A stretch of DNA of 64,000 bases. Source: Sepioteuthis lessoniana. Lineage: Eukaryota; Mollusca; Cephalopoda; Myopsida; Loliginidae. Positions 55,713 to 64,000 of this stretch are shown here, one piece after another (position 1 is the stretch's first letter; every line of letters starts with the position of its first letter). The position numbers and the translations under genes are program-made. The stretch spans positions 72,501 to 136,500 of the forward strand of contig CAUZXS010005798.1 in NCBI GenBank assembly GCA_963585895.1. Direction: 5' to 3'. A model generated the notes under the pieces. The model was not told where the DNA came from. It saw only the letters and a list, made by a program, of their open reading frames with translations, and did no database searches.

Positions 55713-55822
55713 ACTCACGACTCCGTAACTTCGTTGTTAACCCTGATATGGGGAAATAGTAAAGCAGACGGGGCTCTTTAAACCTAATAAGCAATAGGTC
55801 AAAAAGAAAAACCTGAGAAATA
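55572..55822. repeat. Outer inverted-repeat arm, right
   Basis: Complement of 54171-54423; see that entry. Encloses the LINE fragment and the inverted SINE-A pair. Confidence 0.75.
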
Positions 55823-56730
55823 TAGTTCAGAGGATCTATTGCCCACCCTTCTTGTTATCAGCTCATCCAAAAATTGTGACTTATCCTACATATGCACCGA
55901 CCACAATAAAATATATACCCAACTATGTAAACAGTCTGACGTTTCATTTCTGTAACAGTTGAGCACGACAGAAACTTAGTGAGGGATATGAAATTAAAAT
56001 AAATGCAAAACTAACCGTTTATCCCAACAATAAGATGGGATGAACAAACTGCTTTGAAACGTCTTGCACGATGTCAAAAATGGCTGAGCCGGTTAAAAAT
56101 TCCATCTCACAAAGTGGGCCTCCTGCTCAATATTCTAACAGCTCCGGCCTTCAAGCAACGCCCTCTTCACTCAGATAGAGGGTGTGTTAGCTACGGCAAA
56201 GCTAGAGATTAAAAATGCCTACTTTCTCCCAGCGACTACTTAAAAATTGTAGTAGCAAATACACTTTCGTGTTAGTGAACTAAGACAAGGTTTAGAGTGT
56301 TCGTCAAATATTCCAACGGCGAGGTTACAACAGGGCCCGACAACAACTTAAGATATGGTGACACATCCATGAACCCGTTCGAGGACGTTCTGGTACAACT
56401 TACGTTTGGTGTGTAACTTTACAACGTTCTATTTGGTACTGTTAGGATACAAATGTCTATTTGGTTGCGTTATGGAACAAACGTACGAGTACAACAAAGG
56501 TAGATTGCGTCGAGATAGTGATAAAACAGTTAATGACGTCATAATGGTAGGCAAAAATTACTGCGAAGATATAAGAGTTTGTATGACTGAGAGTGAAAAA
56601 GTGATCGACTTTGGATAGGTCAAGAAATTAAAATTTAAACACACAGAAAAATGGTGTATGCATGCACAAGCCAGAATCTTTCATTGAAAATTTGACACAT
56701 AAAATTCTTTGCGACTTATACTTATTTAGA
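55823..56730. other. Unclassified region, no supported gene
   Basis: About 0.9 kb with average GC and no recognised repeats. A 70-residue frame at 56406-56618 (...EYNKGRLRRDSDKTVNDVIMVGKNYCED...) is not repeat-derived; without domain or context I cannot call it a gene. Confidence 0.3.
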
Positions 56731-56732
56731 GG

Positions 56733-56980
56733 TTATCTGGGTGTATGGTCGTAAGAAAATGGACACTGCGACCCGAGTTCAAATCCTGAATTAAGCTGTT
56801 TATATTTCACATAGCGTTATATCCAGCGGTTCTTCCTCCGGCAATGGGTAAAACAGTAGGTCAGACTCTTTAGCCTTGGTATGGCAACCGATCAAGGAAA
56901 AGAAAAATTCACAACCGTTAAACTTCACATAAAAATTGACCTTGTGTCACATCTAGCTCATGTGGAAGGGTTGAAAAATA
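56733..56980 (+). mobile_element. SINE-A copy
   Basis: TCTGGGTGTATGGTCGTAAG head, CGAGTTCAAATCCTG B box, GACCTTGTGTCACATCTAGC tail. The tail is intermediate between SINE-A and SINE-E. Confidence 0.75.
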
Positions 56981-57473
56981 AATACTAATTTGAACGAATT
57001 ACTCAAGAAGACCAGACAGTGATAGATTGATTGATTTAATTTAATGGTATGTCAACCCGTCTGGGGCTATTCAATGCCAAGAGGTAATTTGTGAGAGACA
57101 GTCAGATTTACTTTTTTTTTTTTTTTTTTTTAAGGATCTTTCTTGATTTTGATTTTAAATTATCTAGAATAATTTGTTGCTAAGTGTATTTGTATGTTTT
57201 GAAGAATAGATTTGTTTGTTCAAATTCAACTTTACTGTAATCTTATTGGCATAATCTTATTTTTGTCAGGAAGTATAAAATGTTGCCGATATTGATATTT
57301 TAAATGCGTCTCTTTCGATTTATTTGTATGTAAAAGCGTTTTCTCATGACAGCAAAATCACTAAATTTTATCAGAATCTGTTTAACAGCATATATATTGA
57401 GAGATAGAGAGAGGGTGGGGAGGAGAGAGAAACGGTTTCTTTTGGTGAATCTAACAAGATGATAAAAATTAGA
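56981..57473. other. Hairpin tail fragment and AT-rich DNA
   Basis: ATTGATTTAATTTAATGGTA, TGTCAACCCGTCTGGGGC and TATTCAATGCC at 57030-57080 are a minus-strand tail variant. T-run at 57113-57132, AG-rich at 57400-57432. Confidence 0.4.
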
Positions 57474-58176
57474 GGATAAGTGGATATATTAAACATTTAC
57501 AACGGGTTTAGTGGTAATATTTCGTTCTTTATTAACAAAAGAACTTCATCAGATTAGATATTTTTTGCGTTTTTTACGTTTTAACTAGGGAGGAAAATAA
57601 GGATAGATCCGGGAGACCAGCGTTCAATCCCAGTTCGAGTCATACCAAAGACTCAAAAAATGGTACTTGATACCACCTTGCTTAGAACTTAGCACTATAA
57701 GGTGAGGATCAAGGGTAAAGTAGAACAATCAAGGGAGCGGAATGGCGCCCTCTTCTACATCTTGGTGTAGTAGCTATTGAAAGGGGAGCCTTCAGGTCAC
57801 TCTCGACTAGGGTCACCAACTTTACTTACTTTAATGGAGAAGGTAAAAAGGTATAGAAGGAAGGAAAAGGTCTAAAGATAAGAGATAGATAAGGGTAGGG
57901 GTTAATTTGATTTTGACTGTGACCGTCTCGGTAGATGGTCCAAGATAGGTGGCACTAAATTAACTCCTACCTCTATCACTCAATTCTATATATATTCCGC
58001 TCCTTGTTCTTCCCATATCTATCTCTTGTCTTTAGACCCTTTCACTCGTTTTATACTTTTTTAAATTCTCCATTAGTTATCTAAAAAAACCGTTTAGTCT
58101 GAGGAAGTTGTTTTATTAATAAAGATTGAAATATTACTTCTAAACCCGTTGCAAGCGTTAGATTTATCCACTTTTC
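57474..58176. mobile_element. Foldback element interrupted by SINE-B
   Basis: Outer arms 57474-57556 and 58094-58176 (AACGGGTTTAGTGGTAATAT versus complement of ATATTACTTCTAAACCCGTT) and inner arms about 57833-57905 and 58008-58078 (GGTCTAAAGATAAGAGATAG versus complement of CTATCTCTTGTCTTTAGACC). The left arm is split by a SINE-B. No coding frame remains. Confidence 0.75.
57606..57832 (+). mobile_element. SINE-B copy, head-truncated
   Basis: Starts at CCGGGAGACCAGCGTTCAAT, then GGTACTTGATACCACC, GAACAATCAAGGGAGCGG and GGGGAGCCTTCAGGTCACTC. Confidence 0.85.
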
Positions 58177-58244
58177 CTATTATTCCTACTGTATATATGT
58201 ATATGTTTATTTTTGGCAGCATTTCTTCATTAGTACATATTTCC

Positions 58245-58396
58245 TTGAACATAATAGACATTTTTTATCGACATATTTTTTGTTGATCCTTTCATATAGC
58301 CGTATTGATTTTATTATTGAATATTAAAAGATCAATACGGCTATATGAACGGATCAACAAGAAAATATGTAGACAAAAAATGTCTATTATGTTCAA
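58245..58396. repeat. Hairpin with stem of about 65 bp
   Basis: 58245-58309 pairs with 58331-58396 with few mismatches; perfect blocks include TTGAACATAATAGACATTTT and CATATAGCCGTATTGAT. Loop about 21 bases. (TA)n follows to 58434. Confidence 0.85.
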
Positions 58397-58435
<39 letters not shown>

Positions 58436-58437
<2 letters not shown>

Positions 58438-58650
58438 AACCCTTCTGCACTACCAGAATGTAATATCAGGTCTATTTTTTAAGTGGAGTTTAACAGTTTT
58501 AAATTCAGAGTTTTGCTTCTCCTAGACCGGTTGCTATACCAAGGTCAAATAGCCCACTCTACCCAACTATTTTACCGATAGCTTGATGGAGAATAGTTGA
58601 ATTCGTACCTTTCCCAAGGGTATTAGTACAAGTGAAATGCAAATGGTATA
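58436..58650 (-). mobile_element. SINE-A copy, head missing
   Basis: CCAACCCTTCTGCACTACCA tail, GGAGTTTAACAGTTTTAAAT, GGAGAATAGTTGAATTCG central part, breaking off at GTGAAATGCAAA before the B box. Confidence 0.75.
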
Positions 58651-58919
58651 GGATGTTTGATATGCTACGTATTCTGGTTGGTTTTCTTGTTTGGGTAAAT
58701 TAACAAGACCAAAATAAATGGTCATTTAATATATTTTGCCGTTTCTGAGTGAAACAAAAGAAAGCTCATAGACAAGCAAATACCTGCACCTAGCTAGAGA
58801 GCTGAAAAAGCTGCAGAACATGAAAGTGACAGTGATACCAATTGTTGCTTGCACCTTTGTGTTGTATAGCCATGATACAACGATACGTATACATATATAT
58901 GCGGAAACATAATCAACAA
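58651..58919. other. No recognised feature
   Basis: AT-rich; nothing supported. Confidence 0.4.
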
Positions 58920-59395
58920 TAATGACGAACAAACACACTTCTTTAGAAAAATATACCTCTCACATTTTATTCGTGAAAGGGTTGCGAAAGGGTTGTGTGT
59001 GAGAGATGAGTTGGAGACTGAACAGACTGCAACATATTGACCCCAAGTTCCTCTGACTATAGCAGCGCTTCTTTCTCATTCTGCTGGGGGTCATGAGGGC
59101 CTAATCTCTCAGCTGGGAGCTGGTTCTCACTGCCTCGAACTGCAACACGAACTCCAACTAACTGACTCCAACTAACTCGAACTGTCTGTGGCACCGGCTT
59201 ATATTATTGTTTGACAACCATCTTCTTCCCGTGGGCGTCGCAATTGCACCGATTTCAACCCGTCCATAGGTCAAGGTTATATCTTGATATCTTCTACCGG
59301 ATGTACCTGTTTCTTGATTAACGGCTGGTTTGAAGGTCAATATGTTATACTTGGAACGCAACTCAAAGACCTAAAAAAAGCCTGCATAGACTGAA
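58920..59395 (-). other. LTR-like transcription unit, minus strand
   Basis: Read on the minus strand: a TATA-like ATAATATAAGCC (about 59205), then GTTCGAGTTAGTTGGAGTCA and related short repeats, a stem-rich stretch and GAATAAAATGTGAGAGG (about 58960-58976), a polyadenylation signal about 240 bases after the TATA. This is the U3-R arrangement of an LTR or a very short pol II gene. I did not find TG...CA ends with a target duplication. The 67-residue minus-strand frame at 59158-59361 lies upstream of the TATA and has no recognised motif. Confidence 0.35.
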
Positions 59396-59639
59396 TAACT
59401 AAGGAAGAATCGAGACTTTCTAAAATCAGCTGGAATATATTGGAGAAACCTGGATATATGAGGAAATTTGCTGTTACTCAGACTCCAGTATCCGCTCCCA
59501 CCAAAAAAAAAAAAAAAGTTCCAATCGATGTGAAAAATCGTATTATAAATAATTATAATATCAAAATAATAAAAATTATAAACATTTTTCCTGATTGCTT
59601 TCAATTTTCAGTCATAGATGTTTAAAAACTTTATTCCTC

Positions 59640-60470
59640 CGCCAATTCTTCAAAGTTCCTTGTCTCTTTGGAAGCATTGTAATCTACGAATCATATTCTA
59701 CCAGAAACACCCTGAGAATTAACATTTTTAATTTTGTCGAAAAGGTATACTATGTTATATAACAATGAGAGAGACGTTTTAAAGCACCGTTTCCCCGTCA
59801 ATTCTCTAAACTAGCCACTTTTTGGGGGAAGTACCATTAGCATAATGGCTAGAGTGTTCGCCAATGGTACGGGAGACCGGGGTTCAATCCCAGGTCGGAT
59901 CATACTAAAGACCCCAAAAATGGTATTTGATACCGCCTTGCTTAACAGTCAGTATTATAAGGTACGGATCAATGGTAAAGTGGAGCAATCCAGGGAATGG
60001 AGTAGCGCCTTCCCCTACACCTCGGTGTAGTAGCTATTGAAAAGGGAGCCTTCGGGTCGCCCTCGACTATAGTTGCCAACTTTACTTATTTTAATCTACG
60101 CATGAAATTCTACCAGAAACGATAATAAAATCAACATTTAAAATATTGTCGAAAAATGTACTCTAAAAAGCATTTAAGTCAGGCTTGTTTTAAAGCTTCA
60201 GTTCTCTGACAATTCTTCGAATTGTCCACTTGATTTGGTTGCATTTTACTTGACACCGAAAATTCTACCATAAACAACAAAAGAATCAACGATTTAGATT
60301 TTGGCGAAAAAATGTACTAAGTCAGATATCTTTTGAGATCTAATGTCTGGGAAGCTTGAAAGACTCGTGTCTCAGTCAATTTTTTCGAGTTGTCCTCTTT
60401 CCTTGTTAGTATTTTAATATACGCAGAGAAATTACCAGAAACAACATTCTTTTTAGAGGCTGTTGTTTTT
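59640..60470. repeat. Decayed tandem repeat of about 140-165 bp, split by SINE-B
   Basis: CTACCAGAAAC or close variants at 59700, 60110, 60268 and 60431, each followed by TCAAC-TTTAxATTTTGNCGAAAA-like text and preceded by CAATTCTTCGAATTGTCC-like text. Removing the SINE-B gives spacings of about 142, 158 and 163 bp. Confidence 0.6.
59831..60090 (+). mobile_element. SINE-B copy, complete
   Basis: TACCATTAGCATAATGGCTA head, GTTCGCCAATGG, B box GGGGTTCAATCCCAGG, GGTATTTGATACCGCC, CAATCCAGGGAATGGAGTAG and AAAAGGGAGCCTTCGGGTCG. Confidence 0.9.
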
Positions 60471-60588
60471 TTTTTTAATTCAGATATTTTTTTCTGTTGC
60501 TGTTATAGCGTGAAAAATTTTAAATACATATTTTTCGTGATTATGTATCAGTACGTCTGGATATATGCACAACTTGAATTCTAATGAA

Positions 60589-60712
60589 ATGATTGGAGAA
60601 AAAGTTACAGGAGGATTACACAAATATGCTACGTAGTGTTTTGTACAAATCCTGGAGGTAGCACGCTAAAAAAAAAAAACAACAGCTTTACCGCCACTTA
60701 GCTCCCATTTGA
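60589..60712 (+). pseudogene. RTE-like LINE C-terminal relic
   Basis: GGAGAAAAAGTTACAGGAGG, ATTACACAAATATGCTACG and GTACAAATCCTGGAGGTAGC align with the EKKLDGNYTRMLRAILNKSW region; a run of A has replaced part of HPTKHQ, followed by TTTACCGCCACTTAGCTCC. Confidence 0.6.
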
Positions 60713-61090
60713 AAATATCAACATAAATAAATTTCTGTCTTTTTTGAGCGAAACAAAATCATACAAAAAGTATCAGATATCTCAATTTACATGGGAACCC
60801 ATATGACTGCTAATAAATCTAAAAATATTAATGTTGTGTTCTTTTTTTGTGTCATATTTGAAAATAGTATATTGTAACAATTATTAATTACTGATCACAA
60901 TGTCTTGGATAAATAAGGAAAAATATTTTGCGTCTCTACTTATTTGGATATAAAATCATTCAAAACTGTCTCAAAATATATTCAACAAGAAACTAAAAAA
61001 AGATTGCATGTCCTGGAAGCTGATATAATAAAACATTTTAAAAAAACATTGATTTGATGTCTCTAGCTCAAAGGATTCATTTTTTTTACA
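60713..61090. other. No recognised feature
   Basis: AT-rich; CTGTCTCAAAATATATTC near 60966 echoes the terminal motif of the next entry. Confidence 0.35.
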
Positions 61091-61183
61091 GGACGTGTTC
61101 CAAATGACCGCCATTGCGTTTGTCTCAGTAATAAATCGTAATCAAATTAACGGGTAGCATCTATTTTGAGACATCCTGTATAT
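61090..61183. mobile_element. Possible miniature inverted-repeat element, 92 bp
   Basis: TACAGGACGTGTTCCAAATG at the left and TACAGGATGTCTCAAAATAG (complement) at the right: inverted TACAGGA(C/T)GT ends as in mariner-type elements, with no coding part. Confidence 0.4.
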
Positions 61184-61304
61184 GCATAAATCTGAGGAAT
61201 ACTATACAAATTAACACCGCAACACGATCCCAGAGGATGCTAAAATATATTCAAAATCCATTGAGTACAACAAGAATGTAATTTGAAACGTGCAATATAC
61301 TTTA

Positions 61305-61917
61305 TTCCCTAGCAAACCTGCAAAAGTGAGTTCGAGTCTCAATGCGTGCATAATTCATTCGGCTTTGTGCCACATCTAAGAAAAAGGCTTAGTAAATTAC
61401 TACTTTATTTCCTAACCTGGTTAGCAAGCTTAATTAGCAAACCTGCAAAAGTGAGTTCGAGTCTCACTGGGTGTCCAATTCATTCGGCTTTGTGCCACAT
61501 CTAAGAAAAAGGCTTAGTAAATTACTACTTTATTTCCTAACCTGGTTAGCAAGCTTAATTAGCAAACCTGCAAAAGTGAGTTCGAGTCTCACTGGGTGCC
61601 CAATTCATTCGGCCTTGTGCTACATCTAAGAAAAAGGCTTAGTAAATTACTACTTTATTTCCTAACCTGGTTAGCAAGATTGATTAGCAAACCTGCAAAA
61701 GTGAGTTCGAGTCTCACTGGGTGCCCAATTCATTCGGCTTTGTGCCAAATCTAAGAAAAAGGCTTAGTAAATTACTACTTTATTTCCTAACCTGGTTAGC
61801 AAGCTTGATTAGCAAACCTGCAAAAGTGAGTTCGAGTCTCACTGGGTGCCCAATTCATTCGGCCTTGTGCCACATCTAAGAAAGAGGCTTAGTAAATTAC
61901 TACTTTATTCCCTAACT
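61305..61917 (+). repeat. SINE-E tandem array, 125-bp period, five units
   Basis: CAAAAGTGAG starts at 61321, 61446, 61571, 61696 and 61821, exactly 125 bp apart. Each unit has a tRNA-like T arm, GTGAG-TTCGAGT-CTCAC (first unit mutated), followed by TGGGTGCCCA, then TTCGGCTTTGTGCCACATCT and a CTAAG...CTTAG hairpin, and ends in TTACTACTTTATTTCC. An A-box-like CCTGGTTAGCAAGC lies at the junction between units. A pol III-derived SINE amplified in tandem fits best; I see no complete acceptor stem, so these are not tRNA genes. Confidence 0.9.
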
Positions 61918-62429
61918 TCTAAACATAAATTAAACCTAGACGGGTTGATATTCCGTTAACACCAATTAAACCGAATAAAAGGAAACCAATCTTCTTTTAT
62001 GATCATCGTTTCGTCTGTATTTAATTGAACACCTACAAAACAAATATATTTCTTTTATATTGAACTTTTTTGAATATTAAAAACTCAGTACTTTTTTTAA
62101 AAATAAAATCTTGTCGATGAACAAGGAGGCAACCATGGGAAGTAGACTCGCCTACCCGAGTTCTTATCCTTTTTTTATCGTAAACAGTAATTAATTGGAT
62201 ATTCATTACAAAGGAATATATTTGATACGGTTCCTCATTTAGAGTGGTCCAAGAAACATCGCTCTGTCTTTAAACTGCGTACAACTACAGTTACGATATT
62301 TTGTTCGCCCCCCCCCAAAAAAGCGGGATAAAAGCCAAGCATTAAATGCCTTTCTATCTTCAATAAGACATGACTACAAGAGAATCTCCTGCCTACATAT
62401 CCCACAATGCATCATATATAAAGTTGGCG
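61918..62429. other. Hairpin tail variant and unclassified DNA
   Basis: AAATTAAACCTAGACGGGTT then GATATTCCGTTAACACC at 61926-61966 is another tail variant directly after the array. The rest is AT-rich with a C8/A6 run at 62309-62322. Confidence 0.45.
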
Positions 62430-62675
62430 ATAATTAGTCGAAGGCGACCTGAAGACTCCCTTTTCAATAGCTACTACACCGAAGTGTATGGAGGGTGCTA
62501 CTCTTTTACCTGGTTTGCTCCACTTTACCCTTGATACGTACTGTATATTGCTGAGTATTAAGCATGAAGATATCAAATAACATTTTTAAAGTCTTTGGTA
62601 TGACGCGATCTGGGATTGAACTCAGGTCTCCTGGACCAATTGGTGAACACTCTACCCACTCAAGCAATGAGCAGG
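62430..62675 (-). mobile_element. SINE-B copy
   Basis: GGCGACCTGAAGACTCCCTT, GTAGCACC-type block, TGATACGTACTGTATATTGC and GGGATTGAACTCAGG (B-box complement), then TTGGTGAACACTCTACCC. Confidence 0.85.
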
Positions 62676-62679
62676 TACA

Positions 62680-62772
<93 letters not shown>
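62676..62772. repeat. (CA)n-(TA)n microsatellite
   Basis: About 40 bp CA then about 52 bp TA, between a SINE-B head and a Rep-D head. Confidence 0.95.
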
Positions 62773-62773
<1 letters not shown>

Positions 62774-63121
62774 CGCAGTCAGTTGGGGCTGTAGAATACA
62801 CCGACTGCACCTCTGCAGATGGTAAAATTTCCCCACAAAAGAGTGTCCTGGATATTACATTAAATAATCTGATGGTGAAGTTCCAGTAATGATGGAGCTT
62901 TAAGGAATGCGGAGTACTCCTTTATTGCCATCACTCCCAGGTCCACTCTGGCCCTGAGTGGTAGCACCTGATAGGGTCTTAAGCAATGGTCAAATAGAAC
63001 TAAACTGGGTACTTATGCTAAACTGAATTATTTGAAACAGAAATGCTTATATGAATAAAAATGGATTTGGCATTAAATAACCTACAATGGTTGATGTGCC
63101 ATAAAACCAAACCAAACCAAT
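62773..63121 (+). mobile_element. Rep-D copy, compact and complete
   Basis: About 349 bp: CGCAGTCAGTTGGGGCTGTA head, TACACCGACTGCACCTCTGC, CTCTGGCCCTGAGTGGTAGC, a core with a single unit, GGCATTAAATAACCTACAAT hairpin tail and ACCAAACCAAACCAATC end. A good type copy with the one at 47593. Confidence 0.9.
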
Positions 63122-63220
63122 CATAGATAGATAGATAGATCTAAATAGACTCATAAATACTGATACATAAAAAAAAACTCAGATAGATTGATCTGAACAG
63201 ACTTATAGAGACAGATACAT
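63122..63220. repeat. (GATA)n with diverged spacers
   Basis: Same unit type as 41689-41870. Confidence 0.75.
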
Positions 63221-63231
63221 GTAAAAGACCA

Positions 63232-63445
63232 ATTTGGTTTGGTTTCTTTGTGGTTGCCAGAGCCATTCTCCTAGAAGAACAGTGGTGGTGCTATATAACC
63301 CATAGCTGGGGGGGGATAAGGGGGTTCATACCTTTCGCAAGGGTATTGGCCCGAAAGTAAGCGTAATAGCGCGACTGAAATTCGAACTCGCGTGCTACGA
63401 TTTCGTAGACCATAGGTTTTACCATTACACCACGGGGACACACAC
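63232..63445 (-). mobile_element. SINE-C copy with tail deletion
   Basis: TTTGGTTTGGTTTCTTTGTG jumps to GTTGCCAGAGCC, skipping the hairpin tail; then CCCATAGCTGGGG, GGTATTGGCCCGAAAGTAAG, ATTCGAACTCGCGTGC and TTTTACCATTACACCACGGG. Confidence 0.85.
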
Positions 63446-64000
63446 ACCCTCGTAAAAGACCGAGATGGATAGATTTACACATAGGTAGAAAGAATAAACG
63501 TCTTTTAATAATTTATTCTCACTATATTAAGTGTCTTCAGATCAGCTTTCAGTAGGTAGTTTTTTTCTAGCATTTGACTACAAAAGAAAATCAATGTAGA
63601 GAATTTCTTTCGGGAAATCTTTGACTAGACCTTGACATCAGTGTCCCAGGCGGTGGCATTGCTTTGACTTTCTCTCTTTCACTGGTCCCTCCGGTCTTTA
63701 TCACGTGATACTTCACCGAGCACATGATCAGCCAGCACGAACCACGCCCAAATTCCGGGCACGGTTGTACCGCCTATCAAAAAATTTGCAGATGCCCTTC
63801 AGTGACATTTGCACTTCTTTTTGTTCTACACCCACGAGGAACGATCACAGATGTCATCCGTAGGTCTCTACACCGCACAGCTGTCTGAAAATTACCAGAC
63901 ACAGCTGTCATCCGTTACATAACAAGGCAGTTAAGGAATGGGTTTATATTATTGCTGCCCGCAGACATTACCGCTACTCCAACAATTCTCAAGCGTAACA
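63446..64000. other. Unclassified GC-richer end of window
   Basis: From about 63640 GC rises and known repeats stop. CACGTG (63703), CAGCTG (63879 and 63902) and a partly repeated AGATGTCATCCGTAGG / CAGCTGTCATCCGTTAC pair are seen. It could be the edge of a genic or regulatory region, but no exon can be supported. Confidence 0.3.

Noticed and set aside
61305-61917. Cluster of real tRNA genes
   Set aside because: The T arm is good, but no complete acceptor and anticodon arms are visible and the units carry a SINE-type 3' body.

Overview
This window looks like repeat-rich, gene-poor nuclear DNA from an invertebrate animal. It is AT-rich and full of (TA)n, (CA)n, (GATA)n, (GAAA)n and (CT)n arrays. 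It carries tRNA-derived SINEs, RTE-like LINE fragments with a (TGA)n 3' end, two decayed mariner/Tc1 elements and a copia-type solo LTR. I cannot fix the phylum from the sequence. I found no intact host protein-coding gene, no rRNA and no convincing functional tRNA gene. Most long open frames are translations of microsatellites, minisatellites or dead transposons. The only host-exon candidate I list is weak (42617-42790).

For convenience I name the repeat families. Rep-D is a short retroposon with a GC-rich head of about 200 bp, a core that often expands into minisatellite, and a 3' hairpin tail ending in (CCAAA)n. SINE-A, SINE-B, SINE-C, SINE-E, SINE-H and SINE-I are tRNA-derived families. 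SINE-A and SINE-C share a central domain. SINE-C and Rep-D share the 3' hairpin tail. SINE-H and SINE-I share a dyad motif. Together they look like a modular set of parasites assembled from common parts and probably mobilised by a few LINEs.

Layout. 0-8.5 kb: Rep-D and SINE-C copies, a GC-rich island that could fold into several hairpins, a solo LTR with a 5-bp target duplication, LINE relics, and a pair of nearly identical 389-bp inverted arms. 8.5-20 kb: Rep-D copies, a 71-bp satellite (12400-13281), a long polypyrimidine tract and an LTR-like segment. 20-29 kb: foldback elements, the longest RTE copy (25886-27613, dead) and SINE-B/SINE-I. 29-34 kb: a 1.25-kb minisatellite, then about 2.5 kb of polypurine DNA holding a young RTE insertion. 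34-47 kb: microsatellites, tandem Rep-D heads, two mariner/Tc1 relics, SINE-H and a GT-rich tract. 47-64 kb: a diagnostic Rep-D insertion inside a SINE, AT-rich DNA without recognised features, nested inverted repeats at 54-56 kb, a foldback element at 57.5-58.2 kb, an LTR-like unit on the minus strand, and a tandem array of a tRNA-derived SINE with an exact 125-bp period (61305-61917).

The most unusual signals are the 389-bp inverted arms, the stem-loop cluster at 942-1193, the shared hairpin tail, the tandem tRNA-like array, and two SINE-A copies that acquired perfect hairpins at the same internal site.
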